From Myxococcus fulvus (lineage in GTDB: Bacteria; Myxococcota; Myxococcia; Myxococcales; Myxococcaceae): DNA of 64,000 nt. Below the pieces are notes generated by a model. The model saw only the letters and a program-made list of their open reading frames with translations. It had not been told where the DNA came from and made no database searches. Numbering within the stretch: the first letter of the stretch is position 1; each line of letters starts with the position of its first letter. The stretch covers positions 1 through 64,000 of the forward strand of contig NZ_FOIB01000006.1 of NCBI RefSeq assembly GCF_900111765.1, written 5' to 3'. Shown here piece after piece: positions 36,873 through 45,058 of the stretch. A program made the translations under genes and the position numbers.

Positions 36873-38015
36873 ATGAAGCGTCTCCCCGTGTGTCTCGTGT
36901 TGTTGCCCCTGCTGGTCACGCTGCTCGCGGGGAGGTCCCGGGCGGCGGGGCTGGAGGTGCGCTCGCTCACGGTGACTCCCAAGCCGGAGGCGGAGAGCCC
37001 CTTCCCGGCGGGTGACCTCCAGATGCCTTGGGTCACGCACGAGAAGCCGGAGGTGGCGGCCCTCATCAACGATGGGTTGTTCATCGCCCGGTTCAAGGCG
37101 CTGGCGCCCACGAAGGTGGGAGCGCGGCTGCCGCCGGATGGGCTCGACTTGGCGGGTCTTTCCGAGCAGGGCTTCAGCGTGACGCGGAACGATGCGCGCC
37201 TGCTCACGGTTCGCTTCGACGCCGAGGGCTGTGGGGCCTACTGCGAGTCGTACATCGTGGCGTACAGCTTCGATGTGCGGACGGGGCGCCAGTTGAACCC
37301 ACGGGAGTTGTTCACCCCCGCTGGCGTGCGCGCCCTGGTCCTGCGCATGCACAAGGAGAAGCTGCGACTCTACCGGGAACAAGTCTCGCGGCATGAGCGG
37401 GAGCTGAAGACGGCGAGCAAGAAGGAGCCCGCGAGCGACACGCTCGCGGACCTGGAGGAGCGCATCGCGTTCAACCGCGAGTGCCTGGAGGGTGAGGAGG
37501 CGAAGGCGGAGGAGGAGCGCTCCCGGAGCTCCTTCCACGAGCGCTGGGAGTTCAATGGGACGGAGGCGCTGATGACCTCGGAGCGTTGCAGCAACCACGC
37601 GTCGCGCGCGCTCGATGACGTCGGCAACGTCAGCCTGCCACTGTCGTACGACTCGCTGCGTCCTCAGCTGACGGCCTACGGCAAGCATGTGCTGCTGGGG
37701 GAGGGACAGGGGGTGTCTGGTGACGTCTTCGGGCAGGTGCTGCGAGGTCGACTCGGCAAGCTGCCCATCGTCATGATGCTGGAGCGGCAGGACGACGGCT
37801 CGGTCTCGGGTGTGTACTTCTACGAGAAGCACCGCAAGCCGATCGAGCTGTTCGGGAAGGTGGAGGGTGGGAAGCTCGAGTTGCAGGAGCGGGACGCCGA
37901 GGGCAACCCGGCGGCGAGCTTGCGGCTGGAGGTGGGGAAGAACCTGCTGCGAGGTGACTGGGTGGGCAAGCAGACGCTGCGGATGGAGCTGCGAGCGCCC
38001 TCGCCCCAGGGGTGA
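36873..38015 (+). CDS. Exported protein of unknown function
   Basis: 380 residues. Signal peptide MKRLPVCLVLLPLLVTLLAGRSRAAG, no lipobox. The central part has FDAEGCGAYCESYIVAYSFD followed by TGRQLNPRELFTP, a pattern seen in periplasmic DUF3298-like or related beta-sandwich proteins. A charged coiled-coil-like helix (residues 155-215) and a C-terminal beta domain (SVSGVYFYEKHRKPIELFGK) follow. The family is not certain. It is transcribed in the same direction as the chemosensory operon but after a gap of 77 bp, and need not belong to it. Confidence 0.75.
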   Translation: MKRLPVCLVLLPLLVTLLAGRSRAAGLEVRSLTVTPKPEAESPFPAGDLQMPWVTHEKPEVAALINDGLFIARFKALAPTKVGARLPPDGLDLAGLSEQGFSVTRNDARLLTVRFDAEGCGAYCESYIVAYSFDVRTGRQLNPRELFTPAGVRALVLRMHKEKLRLYREQVSRHERELKTASKKEPASDTLADLEERIAFNRECLEGEEAKAEEERSRSSFHERWEFNGTEALMTSERCSNHASRALDDVGNVSLPLSYDSLRPQLTAYGKHVLLGEGQGVSGDVFGQVLRGRLGKLPIVMMLERQDDGSVSGVYFYEKHRKPIELFGKVEGGKLELQERDAEGNPAASLRLEVGKNLLRGDWVGKQTLRMELRAPSPQG

Positions 38016-38115
38016 GAAAATCGATGGGGCGTGCAATCGCGTGGGGGGAGGTCCGTAACCGAGGGCGATGGATGCTCGCGCGGCGCCGCTCCAGGTCGAA
38101 CTTCGGGTCTCCACG

Positions 38116-38742
38116 ATGACACGCAAGGCACGCTGGTTCCTCTTCGCCATCCTCTGCGTGGGCGTGGGGCTGTATCCCATCAGCTACTTCCTCGCGGGCT
38201 CGAGCTTCGGGATTCGAGGCTCGAAGGACGAGGCGTTGCTGATGGACGTCGTGTGGAACGCGGCCTTCTATGTGCACATCGGGATGGGCGGGCTCGCGCT
38301 GGCGGTCGGCTGGACGCAGTTCGTCACGAGGCTGCGGGGCAAGTACCCGGGCGCGCACCGGCTCCTAGGGAAGGTCTATGTCGGGGCCGTCCTCCTGAGC
38401 GGGCTCGCGGCCGTGTACATCGGCTTCTTCGCCACGGGAGGCATTGTCGCCGCGGCGGGCTTCGTCAGCCTGGGCGTCATCTGGCTGGCGACGACGGCCA
38501 GTGCCTGGTGGCTCATCAAGAACCGGCGCGTCGAGGAGCACCAGCTCATGATGACCTACAGCTTCGCGGCCTGCTTCGCGGCGGTCACGCTGAGGTTGTG
38601 GATGCCCGTGCTGGTCCACTCGCTGGGCGATTTCGTCACGGCCTACCGAATCGTCGCGTGGCTCTGCTGGGTCCCCAACCTCGGCGTGGCCTACCTCATG
38701 TCACGCAGGCAGCTTCCGACACGTGAACTCGTGACTTCGTGA
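38116..38742 (+). CDS. DUF2306-type integral membrane protein
   Basis: 208 residues from ATG 38116 (MTRKARWFLFAILCVG). About six membrane helices. The segments YVHIGMGGLALAVGWTQFV, KYPGAHRLLGKVYVGAV and RVEEHQLMMTYSFAACFAAV carry the conserved His residues typical of DUF2306 proteins, which might bind haem or metal. The role is unknown. It runs in the same direction as the exported protein before it, about 100 bp away. Confidence 0.8.
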   Translation: MTRKARWFLFAILCVGVGLYPISYFLAGSSFGIRGSKDEALLMDVVWNAAFYVHIGMGGLALAVGWTQFVTRLRGKYPGAHRLLGKVYVGAVLLSGLAAVYIGFFATGGIVAAAGFVSLGVIWLATTASAWWLIKNRRVEEHQLMMTYSFAACFAAVTLRLWMPVLVHSLGDFVTAYRIVAWLCWVPNLGVAYLMSRRQLPTRELVTS

Positions 38743-38765
38743 CGCTGCCTGCGCGACTCGGCCGA

Positions 38766-38969
38766 TTACAGGACTCGCGAGAGCTTCCAGTAGGCCCCAC
38801 TGTTGGTGGACCTGATGGGCGGAAAGGTCTCGTACGCGTCGAGCTGAATGACGCGCTCCTCGCTGGTTGGTTGTTGTGTGGTCGTGGTGTTGGTGTAGCC
38901 GTCGAAGGTGTACACGCCTCGAGTCGGGCACGTCTCGCCTGTCTTGAATCGCTGTCCCACAGTCGCCAT
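38766..38969 (-). CDS. YjzC-like small protein
   Basis: 67 residues from ATG 38969, with GGAG about seven bases before it. MATVGQRFKTGETCPTRGVYT at the start and a C-terminal FPPIRSTNSGAYWKLSRVL resemble the YjzC family of small proteins, whose role is unknown. A longer frame to 39041 exists but has no ribosome-binding site. Upstream at 39052-39081 lies a sequence shared with the rpsU upstream region. Confidence 0.7.
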   Translation of the reverse strand: MATVGQRFKTGETCPTRGVYTFDGYTNTTTTQQPTSEERVIQLDAYETFPPIRSTNSGAYWKLSRVL

Positions 38970-39051
38970 GGTGGTCTCCGCTTCCGTCCTCAGTAGACGG
39001 GGTGTCGTGCCGATTGGCACCGCGTGAGACTTTGAATCCATGGACGGGCGC

Positions 39052-39081
39052 GAGCCATACCTCCCAAGTGGTAGGTAAAAC
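39052..39081 (-). promoter_or_regulatory. Element shared with the rpsU upstream region
   Basis: On the minus strand, GTTTTACCTACCACTTGGGA is followed by GGTATGGCTC. Apart from one gap and a few substitutions, the same sequence occurs before rpsU (56322-56350). It stands 83-112 bp before the YjzC-like ATG and may be a promoter type or protein-binding site. Confidence 0.45.
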
Positions 39082-39089
39082 AGACCCGT

Positions 39090-39110
39090 TGCCGTGAGCT
39101 TCTCACGGCA
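39090..39110 (-). terminator. Hairpin downstream of the propeller lipoprotein gene
   Basis: Arms TGCCGTGA/TCACGGCA around GCTTC, about 20 bp after the minus-strand stop at 39132. On that strand it is followed by AACGGGTCTGTTTTACC, so U residues come late; a weak terminator. Confidence 0.5.
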
Positions 39111-39131
39111 CGGGTGGATGCCCCGGGCGTG

Positions 39132-40439
39132 CTACTCCCGCAGCACGGTCAGCCCCAGGTCGGTCAGCACATAGAGCATGGCCGGTGCCACGGTGGGGTC
39201 GTAGACGAGCTGGAGGACCTGTCGCCCATTCACGGTCTCCACGCGCGTGAGCGTCGCCCCGTCCTCCTCGATGCGCCACAAGCCCTGGTCCTGCGTGCCC
39301 ACGTAGACGATGCCCCCATCCGTGGCGGCGAGCGCCGTCACGTTGGAGGAGGGCAGGGCGGTGATGCGCGTGTAGTTCGCGCTGGAGCGGTCCGTCTGCT
39401 CCATGCGCCACAGACCGAAGTCACGGCTGCCCACCCAGGTCGTCCCCGCCTTCGTGCGAGCGATGGCGCGCCAGTGGTCGAAGGACTCCAGGCTGTTGAG
39501 CTGCGCGTTGTGCCCCTTGTAGCTCCAGGGCACCGGCCCCCCCCAGGTGAGCTCCCTGTCGAAGTCCGCGAGCACACCGTTCGGCTGGAGGATGCCTACC
39601 AGCCAGTCATTGGCCACCAGCACCTCTCCTTCAGGTCCGATGCCGAGCCCCCAGTTGAACCCCGCCTGGAGTGACTGGGACACGCTGCCGTCCGCGCGCG
39701 GCGTCTCGCGATACCAGGCCGCGTGGCGGTGGCTGTTGTACGTGAGGTCTCGAATCAACGTCACGCCGTGGTTGGTGCCGATGTAGACATCGCCCCGGTC
39801 CCTGCCGCGCATCACCCGCTGGCAGGCGAGCACCGAGCGGTCCTCGTCGTAGTGGAAGTCGTTGGTGTTGCGGATGCCGAGCTGCTGCTGTCCGCCCGAG
39901 ACACCCGCGCTGCGCCACAGGTGCTCCTCCAGCACCACCGTGCCGTCGGACTCCACGCGCACCGCGTCCAGGTCGCCCTTCTGGTACTCCGCGAAGCGCT
40001 CCTCGGTGTAGTGCTGCTCCCCAGGAGCGGGGATGTAGGCGTGAGGTTTGTCCGGTACCTCCGGCTGTAATTCGTACGTGTGGTAGCCCACGTAGGCACG
40101 CCCCGCCTCACCCCCGCAGATGACGGTGGAGCCGAGCGCCTTCTTGTCCCGCCCGAAGCCCCCCGCCGCCTGCCCCACGCCACGCGTCCATGTGGGCGCC
40201 GTGTCGCCGGGACGCAGCACGCCAATCTCGTCGCCCTTCAGCAGCCAGATGTTGTGGCCCTCGTCGACGCCGACGCTCCGCACCCCCGCGCCGATGCCGA
40301 ACGCCGTCGCGTAGTCCTTCACCGCGTCCGTGGGCCAGGGGCCGGGGCCATCGGGGGCGTCCTTGTCCGAGGACTCGCCACATGCGCCGAGGAACACCGC
40401 CATGCCCACTGCCGTTGCCCATCGCCATCCGCCGTGCAT
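39132..40439 (-). CDS. Beta-propeller lipoprotein
   Basis: 435 residues from ATG 40439. Lipobox VFLGAC. Repeated units with GTTWVGSRDFGLWRME, GGIVYVGTQDQGLWRIE, GDVYIGTNHGVTLIRD and GVRSVGVDEGHNIWLLKGDE resemble the two-component-regulator propeller type (reg_prop), in which each blade ends in a short GLWR-like strand. No kinase part follows, so it is probably a stand-alone surface binding protein. An Asp-Pro linker follows the lipid anchor. Confidence 0.82.
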   Translation of the reverse strand: MHGGWRWATAVGMAVFLGACGESSDKDAPDGPGPWPTDAVKDYATAFGIGAGVRSVGVDEGHNIWLLKGDEIGVLRPGDTAPTWTRGVGQAAGGFGRDKKALGSTVICGGEAGRAYVGYHTYELQPEVPDKPHAYIPAPGEQHYTEERFAEYQKGDLDAVRVESDGTVVLEEHLWRSAGVSGGQQQLGIRNTNDFHYDEDRSVLACQRVMRGRDRGDVYIGTNHGVTLIRDLTYNSHRHAAWYRETPRADGSVSQSLQAGFNWGLGIGPEGEVLVANDWLVGILQPNGVLADFDRELTWGGPVPWSYKGHNAQLNSLESFDHWRAIARTKAGTTWVGSRDFGLWRMEQTDRSSANYTRITALPSSNVTALAATDGGIVYVGTQDQGLWRIEEDGATLTRVETVNGRQVLQLVYDPTVAPAMLYVLTDLGLTVLRE

Positions 40440-40666
40440 CCGCCCTCCCGGTCTCTCGCCTCCGCTGGCAGCTCCACAGCAATGCGCATGCCCGGCGGGG
40501 ATGGGAAAACTTCTTCCCAGGGTGGCGACTCCAGGTGCGTGCTCGGGGGGATGGCCCGCTGGCGCGAGCCATCTCCGAGGGGACGCGACAACCCATCGCA
40601 GCCCCATGCGTCGGCTGTGCAATCAATGCGCGATGGGTGGCGAGCCCGTGACCCTGGCGGAGGTGG

Positions 40667-41026
40667 TCAGATCTCGTGCCACTCCATGCGCCAGAGCCCG
40701 CCTCGCGAGGCGCACACATTGAGGGAGAAGGCGGTGCAGTCGCCGCACGCGAGGTACCGACGGTGCCGCGAGCCATCACAGCAATAGGCCGCGCAGATGG
40801 GCTTCCAACTGCACGCCTCGCCACCCTGGTAGGGGCAGGTCGCCTGTGCGTTCTCGTAAAGCGCGCTCTCGATGTCCGGGTCCTCTTGAGAGAGTTCCTC
40901 CTGGGACATCTCCTCTTGGGAGGCCCACTCGGAGGAGTCCATTTCCTCGGGGAGGGGACCTCCACATGCGGCCATCAACACAAGTCCTGCCCACAGGGCA
41001 AGACGACGCAGTCCCATGACAGACAT
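40667..41026 (-). CDS. Small Cys-rich lipoprotein
   Basis: 119 residues. Lipobox VLMAAC; then an acidic repeat (EEMDSSEWASQEEMSQEELS) and a domain with about nine Cys (CPYQGGEACSWKPICAAYCC, CGDCTAF). The Cys pattern implies several disulfides. It is a surface protein of unknown role. It is divergent from the AhpD-like gene; the two paired dyads at 41133 and 41192 lie between them. Confidence 0.75.
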   Translation of the reverse strand: MSVMGLRRLALWAGLVLMAACGGPLPEEMDSSEWASQEEMSQEELSQEDPDIESALYENAQATCPYQGGEACSWKPICAAYCCDGSRHRRYLACGDCTAFSLNVCASRGGLWRMEWHEI

Positions 41027-41333
41027 GGCTCTTCCTTTCAGGTGAGGGTGTGCTGCTTCCGCCCGGCATCAAGATGGGCATGTCAAGGAAAGCATGGATT
41101 CAATGAATTGGCAAGAATGGGGCGCGAGAGTGGTTGCCTGAGGCAATCAATTCGGGTCGGCGTGCCGGGGGGGGGCTGGTTGGTGTAAGTGGTTGCCGCA
41201 GGCAACTATTGGGATTGGGCCAGGGCAGGAGGCTCGAGGCGCGGGCGCCTTGGGGGAGGCATCGGTTCGGCGGGCTGTCACGGGCGAATGCGGTCGCACG
41301 TCTCTTGGGGCGAACCCATCAGGAGACCCTCCG
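41027..41333. promoter_or_regulatory. Divergent control region with two matching dyads and an ECF41 promoter
   Basis: 307 bp without a gene. It holds the dyads GTTGCC-TGA-GGCAAT (41133-41147) and GTTGCC-GCA-GGCAAC (41192-41206), a run of nine G (41167-41175) and the ECF41-type promoter at 41276-41302. The two dyads are embedded in longer similar sequences (both start AGTGGTTGCC) 59 bp apart, close to an integral number of helical turns. Confidence 0.65.
41276..41302 (+). promoter_or_regulatory. ECF41-type promoter of the AhpD-like gene
   Basis: TGTCACG (41276-41282), 16-bp spacer, CGTC (41299-41302). The motif I recall for ECF41 factors is TGTCACA with a -10 of CGTC. The start codon is 31 bp on, and AGGAGA (41321-41326) lies between. 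An identical arrangement precedes the sigma gene. Confidence 0.75.
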
Positions 41334-41819
41334 ATGCAGACACCTCGAAACGACACGTCACACCCGCGCCCCCGCTTGGACATCGCCCGGCTCGCCCCCG
41401 CGCCCTACCGCGCCTTGCTCGCCGTGGATGCGGCGCTGCGCGAGGGTCCGTTGGCTCCGAGCATCCGTGAGCTGGTGAAGATTCGCGCCTCGCAGCACAA
41501 CGGCTGCGTCCTGTGCGTGGACATGCATGTGCGTGAAGCGCGCCACCTGGGAGAATCCGACGAGCGCCTCCATCAGGTCGTCGTCTGGCGAGAGTCCCTG
41601 CTCTTCAGTGACGCGGAGCGGGCCGCGCTCGCCTACACCGAGGCCGCGACCCAGCTGGGTCCCGAGGGCGTACCGGACGCGGTGTGGGACGCGGCGCGGG
41701 CGGCGTTCGACGAGGCGTCACTCGCGGCGCTGGTCGCGCAGGTGGCGCTCATCAACGCGCTCAACCGCATCGGCGTCCCCCTGCGCACGCCACCTGGAGC
41801 CGTGACTCACGCGAGGTGA
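41334..41819 (+). CDS. AhpD-like/carboxymuconolactone decarboxylase family protein
   Basis: 161 residues from ATG 41334. The family signature is clear: RELVKIRASQHNGCVLCVDMHVREAR, with the CxxC pair Cys58 and Cys61 and His65. This is the peroxidatic/relay centre of AhpD-type alkylhydroperoxidases. It probably reduces peroxides or reactive electrophiles in the cytoplasm. Such genes are the standard companions of ECF41 sigma factors. Its end overlaps the convergent sigma gene by 13 bp, and it has an ECF41 promoter. Confidence 0.92.
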   Translation: MQTPRNDTSHPRPRLDIARLAPAPYRALLAVDAALREGPLAPSIRELVKIRASQHNGCVLCVDMHVREARHLGESDERLHQVVVWRESLLFSDAERAALAYTEAATQLGPEGVPDAVWDAARAAFDEASLAALVAQVALINALNRIGVPLRTPPGAVTHAR

Positions 41820-42697
41820 ATGGCGTCGCGCTCCAGTCGCTGGAGCTTGTCGGGGTTGAGCACGCGGTAGATGGCGCGGATGTGCTCGCCGTCCACGTCG
41901 AGCATCGTGGCGTGGAAGAGCAGCCCGTCGCGGAAGGTGAGCGCGGCGGGCTGCCCGTTGAGCGACACGATGCGGTGCTCCATCGTGCCGCTCAGCTTCT
42001 GTCTCAGCCCGAGCAACATCCGGATGATGCGGTCGGCGCCGTCGATGCGCTTGCGCGCCGCGTACGCCTTGCCGCCCCCATCACTGGTGAACGTCACGCC
42101 TGGAGCGAGCATCGAGACCAGCGCCGCCTGGTCTCCCGTGCCGAGCGCGGAGAGGAAGCGCTGCAGGAGCTGCTCCTTCATTCCGGGTGGGGCCGGGAAG
42201 CGCGGACGGCCCTCCCGCACCCGCTCGCGTGCCCGGTGGACCAGCTGCCGCACCGCCGGCTCGTTGCGCCCCAGCACACGCGCCAGCGTCTCGTACTCCT
42301 CTCCGAAGACCTCGCGCAGCAGGAAGGCCACGCGCTCCTCGGGTTTCAGCGACTCGAGCAGCACCAGCAGCGCGACCGACAGGTCCGAGGCGCGCTCCGC
42401 GGTCTGTTCCGGAGTGGTCACCTCGGTCAGCACGGGTTCTGGAAGCCAGGGGCCATCGTAGGCGGCGCGCTCGGTGGCGGCGCGGCGCAGCCGGTCTATC
42501 GCGAGCCGGCTCACCACGGTGACCAGCCATGCCTCCGCGCTCTGGATGTCCCGCGAGCCCTCCTGGTGCCAGCGCAGGTAGGCGTCCTGCACCACGTCCT
42601 CGGCGGGGGCCAGCTCACCGAGCATCCGGTACGCGAGCCCCAGCAGCCGCGGGCGGTGGCGCTGCAGGTCTTCGACAGTCAGTGGGGGCGTGGGCAT
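41807..42697 (-). CDS. ECF41-type RNA polymerase sigma factor with SnoaL-like C-terminal domain
   Basis: 296 residues from ATG 42697. Sigma region 2 (LLGLAYRMLGELAPAEDVVQDAYLRW) and region 4 (LKPEERVAFLLREVFGEEYETLARVLG, AVRQLVHRARERV) are followed by a 125-residue SnoaL-like extension. The three ECF41 marks are present: WLPEP (84-88) in the linker, DGGGK (206-210) and NPDKL (281-285) in the extension. In this group the fused domain, not an anti-sigma factor, controls activity. No anti-sigma gene is nearby. Its own promoter copy indicates positive autoregulation. Confidence 0.95.
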   Translation of the reverse strand: MPTPPLTVEDLQRHRPRLLGLAYRMLGELAPAEDVVQDAYLRWHQEGSRDIQSAEAWLVTVVSRLAIDRLRRAATERAAYDGPWLPEPVLTEVTTPEQTAERASDLSVALLVLLESLKPEERVAFLLREVFGEEYETLARVLGRNEPAVRQLVHRARERVREGRPRFPAPPGMKEQLLQRFLSALGTGDQAALVSMLAPGVTFTSDGGGKAYAARKRIDGADRIIRMLLGLRQKLSGTMEHRIVSLNGQPAALTFRDGLLFHATMLDVDGEHIRAIYRVLNPDKLQRLERDAIHLA

Positions 42698-42715
42698 GGT
42701 CATCCTGGAGCGTAG

Positions 42716-42742
42716 GACGCACGAGCCTCCTACCCCGTGACA
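42716..42742 (-). promoter_or_regulatory. ECF41-type promoter of the sigma-factor gene
   Basis: On the minus strand TGTCACG (42742-42736), 16-bp spacer, CGTC (42719-42716), 18 bp before the ATG at 42697. Same hexamer, spacer length and -10 as the promoter before the AhpD-like gene. Confidence 0.75.
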
Positions 42743-42807
42743 GGCCCCGCCGCACCGTCTGGGTGCCCGCCTCGCGCATGCGCCGCGAGGCGGGGCGAAG
42801 CGGGTCG

Positions 42808-43845
42808 TTACTCCCGCGGGGAGTAGTGCTTCACCGGGCCGGCGAGCCACACGGTGGTGCCCTCCGTGCGCTCCAGCAGCTCTTCCGCCAGCTGGTTCCA
42901 GTCCTCGTAGGGCCCCACGGGCTCCAGGCTGGAGGGCATGAAGCCGAGGAACTTCTGGGGCCCCACGGCGAGGACGGTGGCGGTCGGCACGCGATACGGC
43001 CCCTCGTCGGGGATGCCGAACAGGCCCCACGCCTTCCAGGTGCGGCTCAGCGCGTCGTAGCGCAGCGGCGCGCAGCTTGTCTCGGCGATGGCCTTGGCGT
43101 CGTCCTCGCTCTCGCCCGAGCAGACCTGGAGGCTGTCGCCGAGCTTCACGCTCTCGAGCGGGCAGGAGACCTGGAGGGCGTGCTTGCAGTGGCCGATGGG
43201 GTGGGGCGCGCCGCGCTCGCTCCAGTAGGCCTGGACGAAGGCCGCCGAGCCGTGCGGGTCCTCCCATGGGATGGACTCGCCCATGCCATCGAGGAACACC
43301 CACGGCACGTGCGTGGCCTCCGCGACCGCGTCGGCCAGCGGCTCCTTCTTCGTGCCGAAGAGGGGCTCCGTGCGGAAGGGGATGAACGCCACGAAGCCCT
43401 CCGACTCCAGGGCCGCCACGGTGCCCGCGCCGTCAATCGAGACGCCGCCCTTCGTCGGGCCCAGCGGGCGCCCCAGGACGCCGCCGTTGATGCCACCGCC
43501 GGCCCCAGGGGTCTCCTTGGCCGCCCTCGCGCAGAGGTTGATGCAAGAGTTCAAGGCGTCCCGATTGGCCCACTCCTGGCTCTCGTTGGAGCAGCCCTTC
43601 GCGGTATCGAAATTGGCGACCGTGGGCGGCATGCAGTGACATGGGGAGTAGATCGCCGTGTACTTGCAGGCCCGTTCCACCCACTCCGGTGGGCCGATGC
43701 GGTCGTAATACCCGACGCCGATGAGACCGCCGGGCGTGCGCGCCTGGGCGGGAGTGCTCCAGGTGACGACGCTCAGGGCGGCGAGGAACCCGAGCAATGA
43801 AAGCCTCGACGTGCAACGAATCAGGCGCGGCTGCGAGGGGGGCAT
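42808..43845 (-). CDS. Secreted protein of unknown function
   Basis: 345 residues. Signal peptide with core LSLLGFLAALSVVTWSTPAQA and no lipobox. About ten Cys in the mature part (CKYTAIYSPCHCMPP, GCSNESQEW, SCINLCARAA) suggest disulfides. A Gly-rich stretch (GAGGGINGGVLGRPLGPTKGG) precedes an alpha/beta domain. I recognise no family. It is divergent from the lipoprotein gene at 44102; a tandem 24-bp repeat lies between them. Confidence 0.75.
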   Translation of the reverse strand: MPPSQPRLIRCTSRLSLLGFLAALSVVTWSTPAQARTPGGLIGVGYYDRIGPPEWVERACKYTAIYSPCHCMPPTVANFDTAKGCSNESQEWANRDALNSCINLCARAAKETPGAGGGINGGVLGRPLGPTKGGVSIDGAGTVAALESEGFVAFIPFRTEPLFGTKKEPLADAVAEATHVPWVFLDGMGESIPWEDPHGSAAFVQAYWSERGAPHPIGHCKHALQVSCPLESVKLGDSLQVCSGESEDDAKAIAETSCAPLRYDALSRTWKAWGLFGIPDEGPYRVPTATVLAVGPQKFLGFMPSSLEPVGPYEDWNQLAEELLERTEGTTVWLAGPVKHYSPRE

Positions 43846-43926
43846 GTGTGACCTCCGTCAATGAGTTGCACATGCAGCCTGACTTCCCCAGGTGGGTTTC
43901 ACAATGGGTGTTGATTGACTTCTCGG

Positions 43927-43974
43927 TGAGTAGCGTCTCGTGTCACAGGCTGAGTAGCGTTCCGTGTCACACGG
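43927..43974. repeat. Tandem 24-bp direct repeat in a divergent promoter region
   Basis: Two adjacent 24-bp units, both starting TGAGTAGCGT and both containing CGTGTCACA, agree at 20 of 24 positions. They lie about midway between two divergent start codons, a usual place for cooperative regulator sites. Confidence 0.75.
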
Positions 43975-44101
43975 GGTGAGCTGGGGATGTCGGCCCGATG
44001 TCCGGCCGCTGGAATACCCCTTGCCTCACTCGCGAGCGTGCGCTCCAAGCTTCCTGCTCACGCGTCACGTCGGCGTGTGGTCGAGCAAGGTGGCCAGCGT
44101 C

Positions 44102-45034
44102 ATGAAGTCCGTTCGTTCAGGTGTTCTCGCGTGCCTCGTCGTGCTCGGCGTCGTCGCGGCTTGTGGCAAGGATTCCGCACCGCGCCCCGTCGAGCCCCCC
44201 GACGCGTCCGTGCCAGAGGCGTGTGACGGTGGTGGTGTCGTGGCCTGCGCGGGCGCGTGTGTGAACACCGGGGTCGACCCCGCGCACTGTGGTGCTTGCG
44301 ACAACGCCTGCGCGAGCGAAGAGGTCTGTGAGGAAGGGGCCTGCGTCGCGGTCTGTCGCATCGACGGCCAGCAGGTCGCCTCCGGGACGGTGAACCCGGC
44401 GAACGCCTGTGAGGTGTGCCTGCCCGCGACGTCGACGGCGCGGTGGTCGGCGCGCAGGAGCATTCCGCTGCTGGTCGGCGGTGGCGACCTCACGGCGCAG
44501 GGTTGGACGGTGGTCAGCGAGGGGCCGAGCACGCTCTCGTACGGCGCGGACCATGTCCGCCTCGCGACGTCGACCATCACCGGTGAGAGGTCGAGCGGGC
44601 GGCTGCTCATCACGCGGGAGGATGCGTTCGACGGCACCAGACCCTTCCGGCTCGAAGTGACGCTGCAGGTGGAGACGGTGAACCGTCACAACACGCTCGA
44701 CAGCGGCGCGGCCATTCTCGGGGGCATCACGCCCCCGTTCGGCACCGCCGTGGAGCGTTCGAAGATGGTCTACCTGGACAGCGCGGCCATCGGGTGGGCG
44801 GACGAAACGCAGTCCGCGGCGTTCCCGGTGGTCGACGGCGCGTACCATGTCTACGAGTTCGCGGTGGATGCGGCGAAGGTCGCGACGGTGAGCGTCGACG
44901 GTGTCGCGAAGCTCACGCGGAACAACTTCACGTCGAATGGCACCCTCGCCATCGGAGACCAGACCGAGGACCCGGGCGTGGATGGCGCGATGCGCATCAA
45001 GTCGGTCGACCTGCTCTGTCCCCCAGGCCCGTGA
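44102..45034 (+). CDS. Lipoprotein with Cys knot and LamG/jelly-roll-like domain
   Basis: 310 residues from ATG 44102. Lipobox LGVVAAC, a short linker, then a CAGACVNTGVDPAHCGACDN knot of the myxobacterial Cys-rich type. Residues 110-305 form a beta-sandwich (GGDLTAQGWTVVSEGPSTLS, FRLEVTLQVETVNRHNTLDS, YHVYEFAVDAAKVATVSVDG) resembling concanavalin/LamG folds, so sugar binding is likely. Surface anchored. No operon partner. Confidence 0.82.
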   Translation: MKSVRSGVLACLVVLGVVAACGKDSAPRPVEPPDASVPEACDGGGVVACAGACVNTGVDPAHCGACDNACASEEVCEEGACVAVCRIDGQQVASGTVNPANACEVCLPATSTARWSARRSIPLLVGGGDLTAQGWTVVSEGPSTLSYGADHVRLATSTITGERSSGRLLITREDAFDGTRPFRLEVTLQVETVNRHNTLDSGAAILGGITPPFGTAVERSKMVYLDSAAIGWADETQSAAFPVVDGAYHVYEFAVDAAKVATVSVDGVAKLTRNNFTSNGTLAIGDQTEDPGVDGAMRIKSVDLLCPPGP

Positions 45035-45058
45035 GGCGCCGCCTCTGCGCCACGCGGA

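Noticed and set aside
41167..41175. Run of nine G
   Set aside because: Not placed at a start codon or promoter element; nine G in this GC-rich DNA is less remarkable than the 14-G run.
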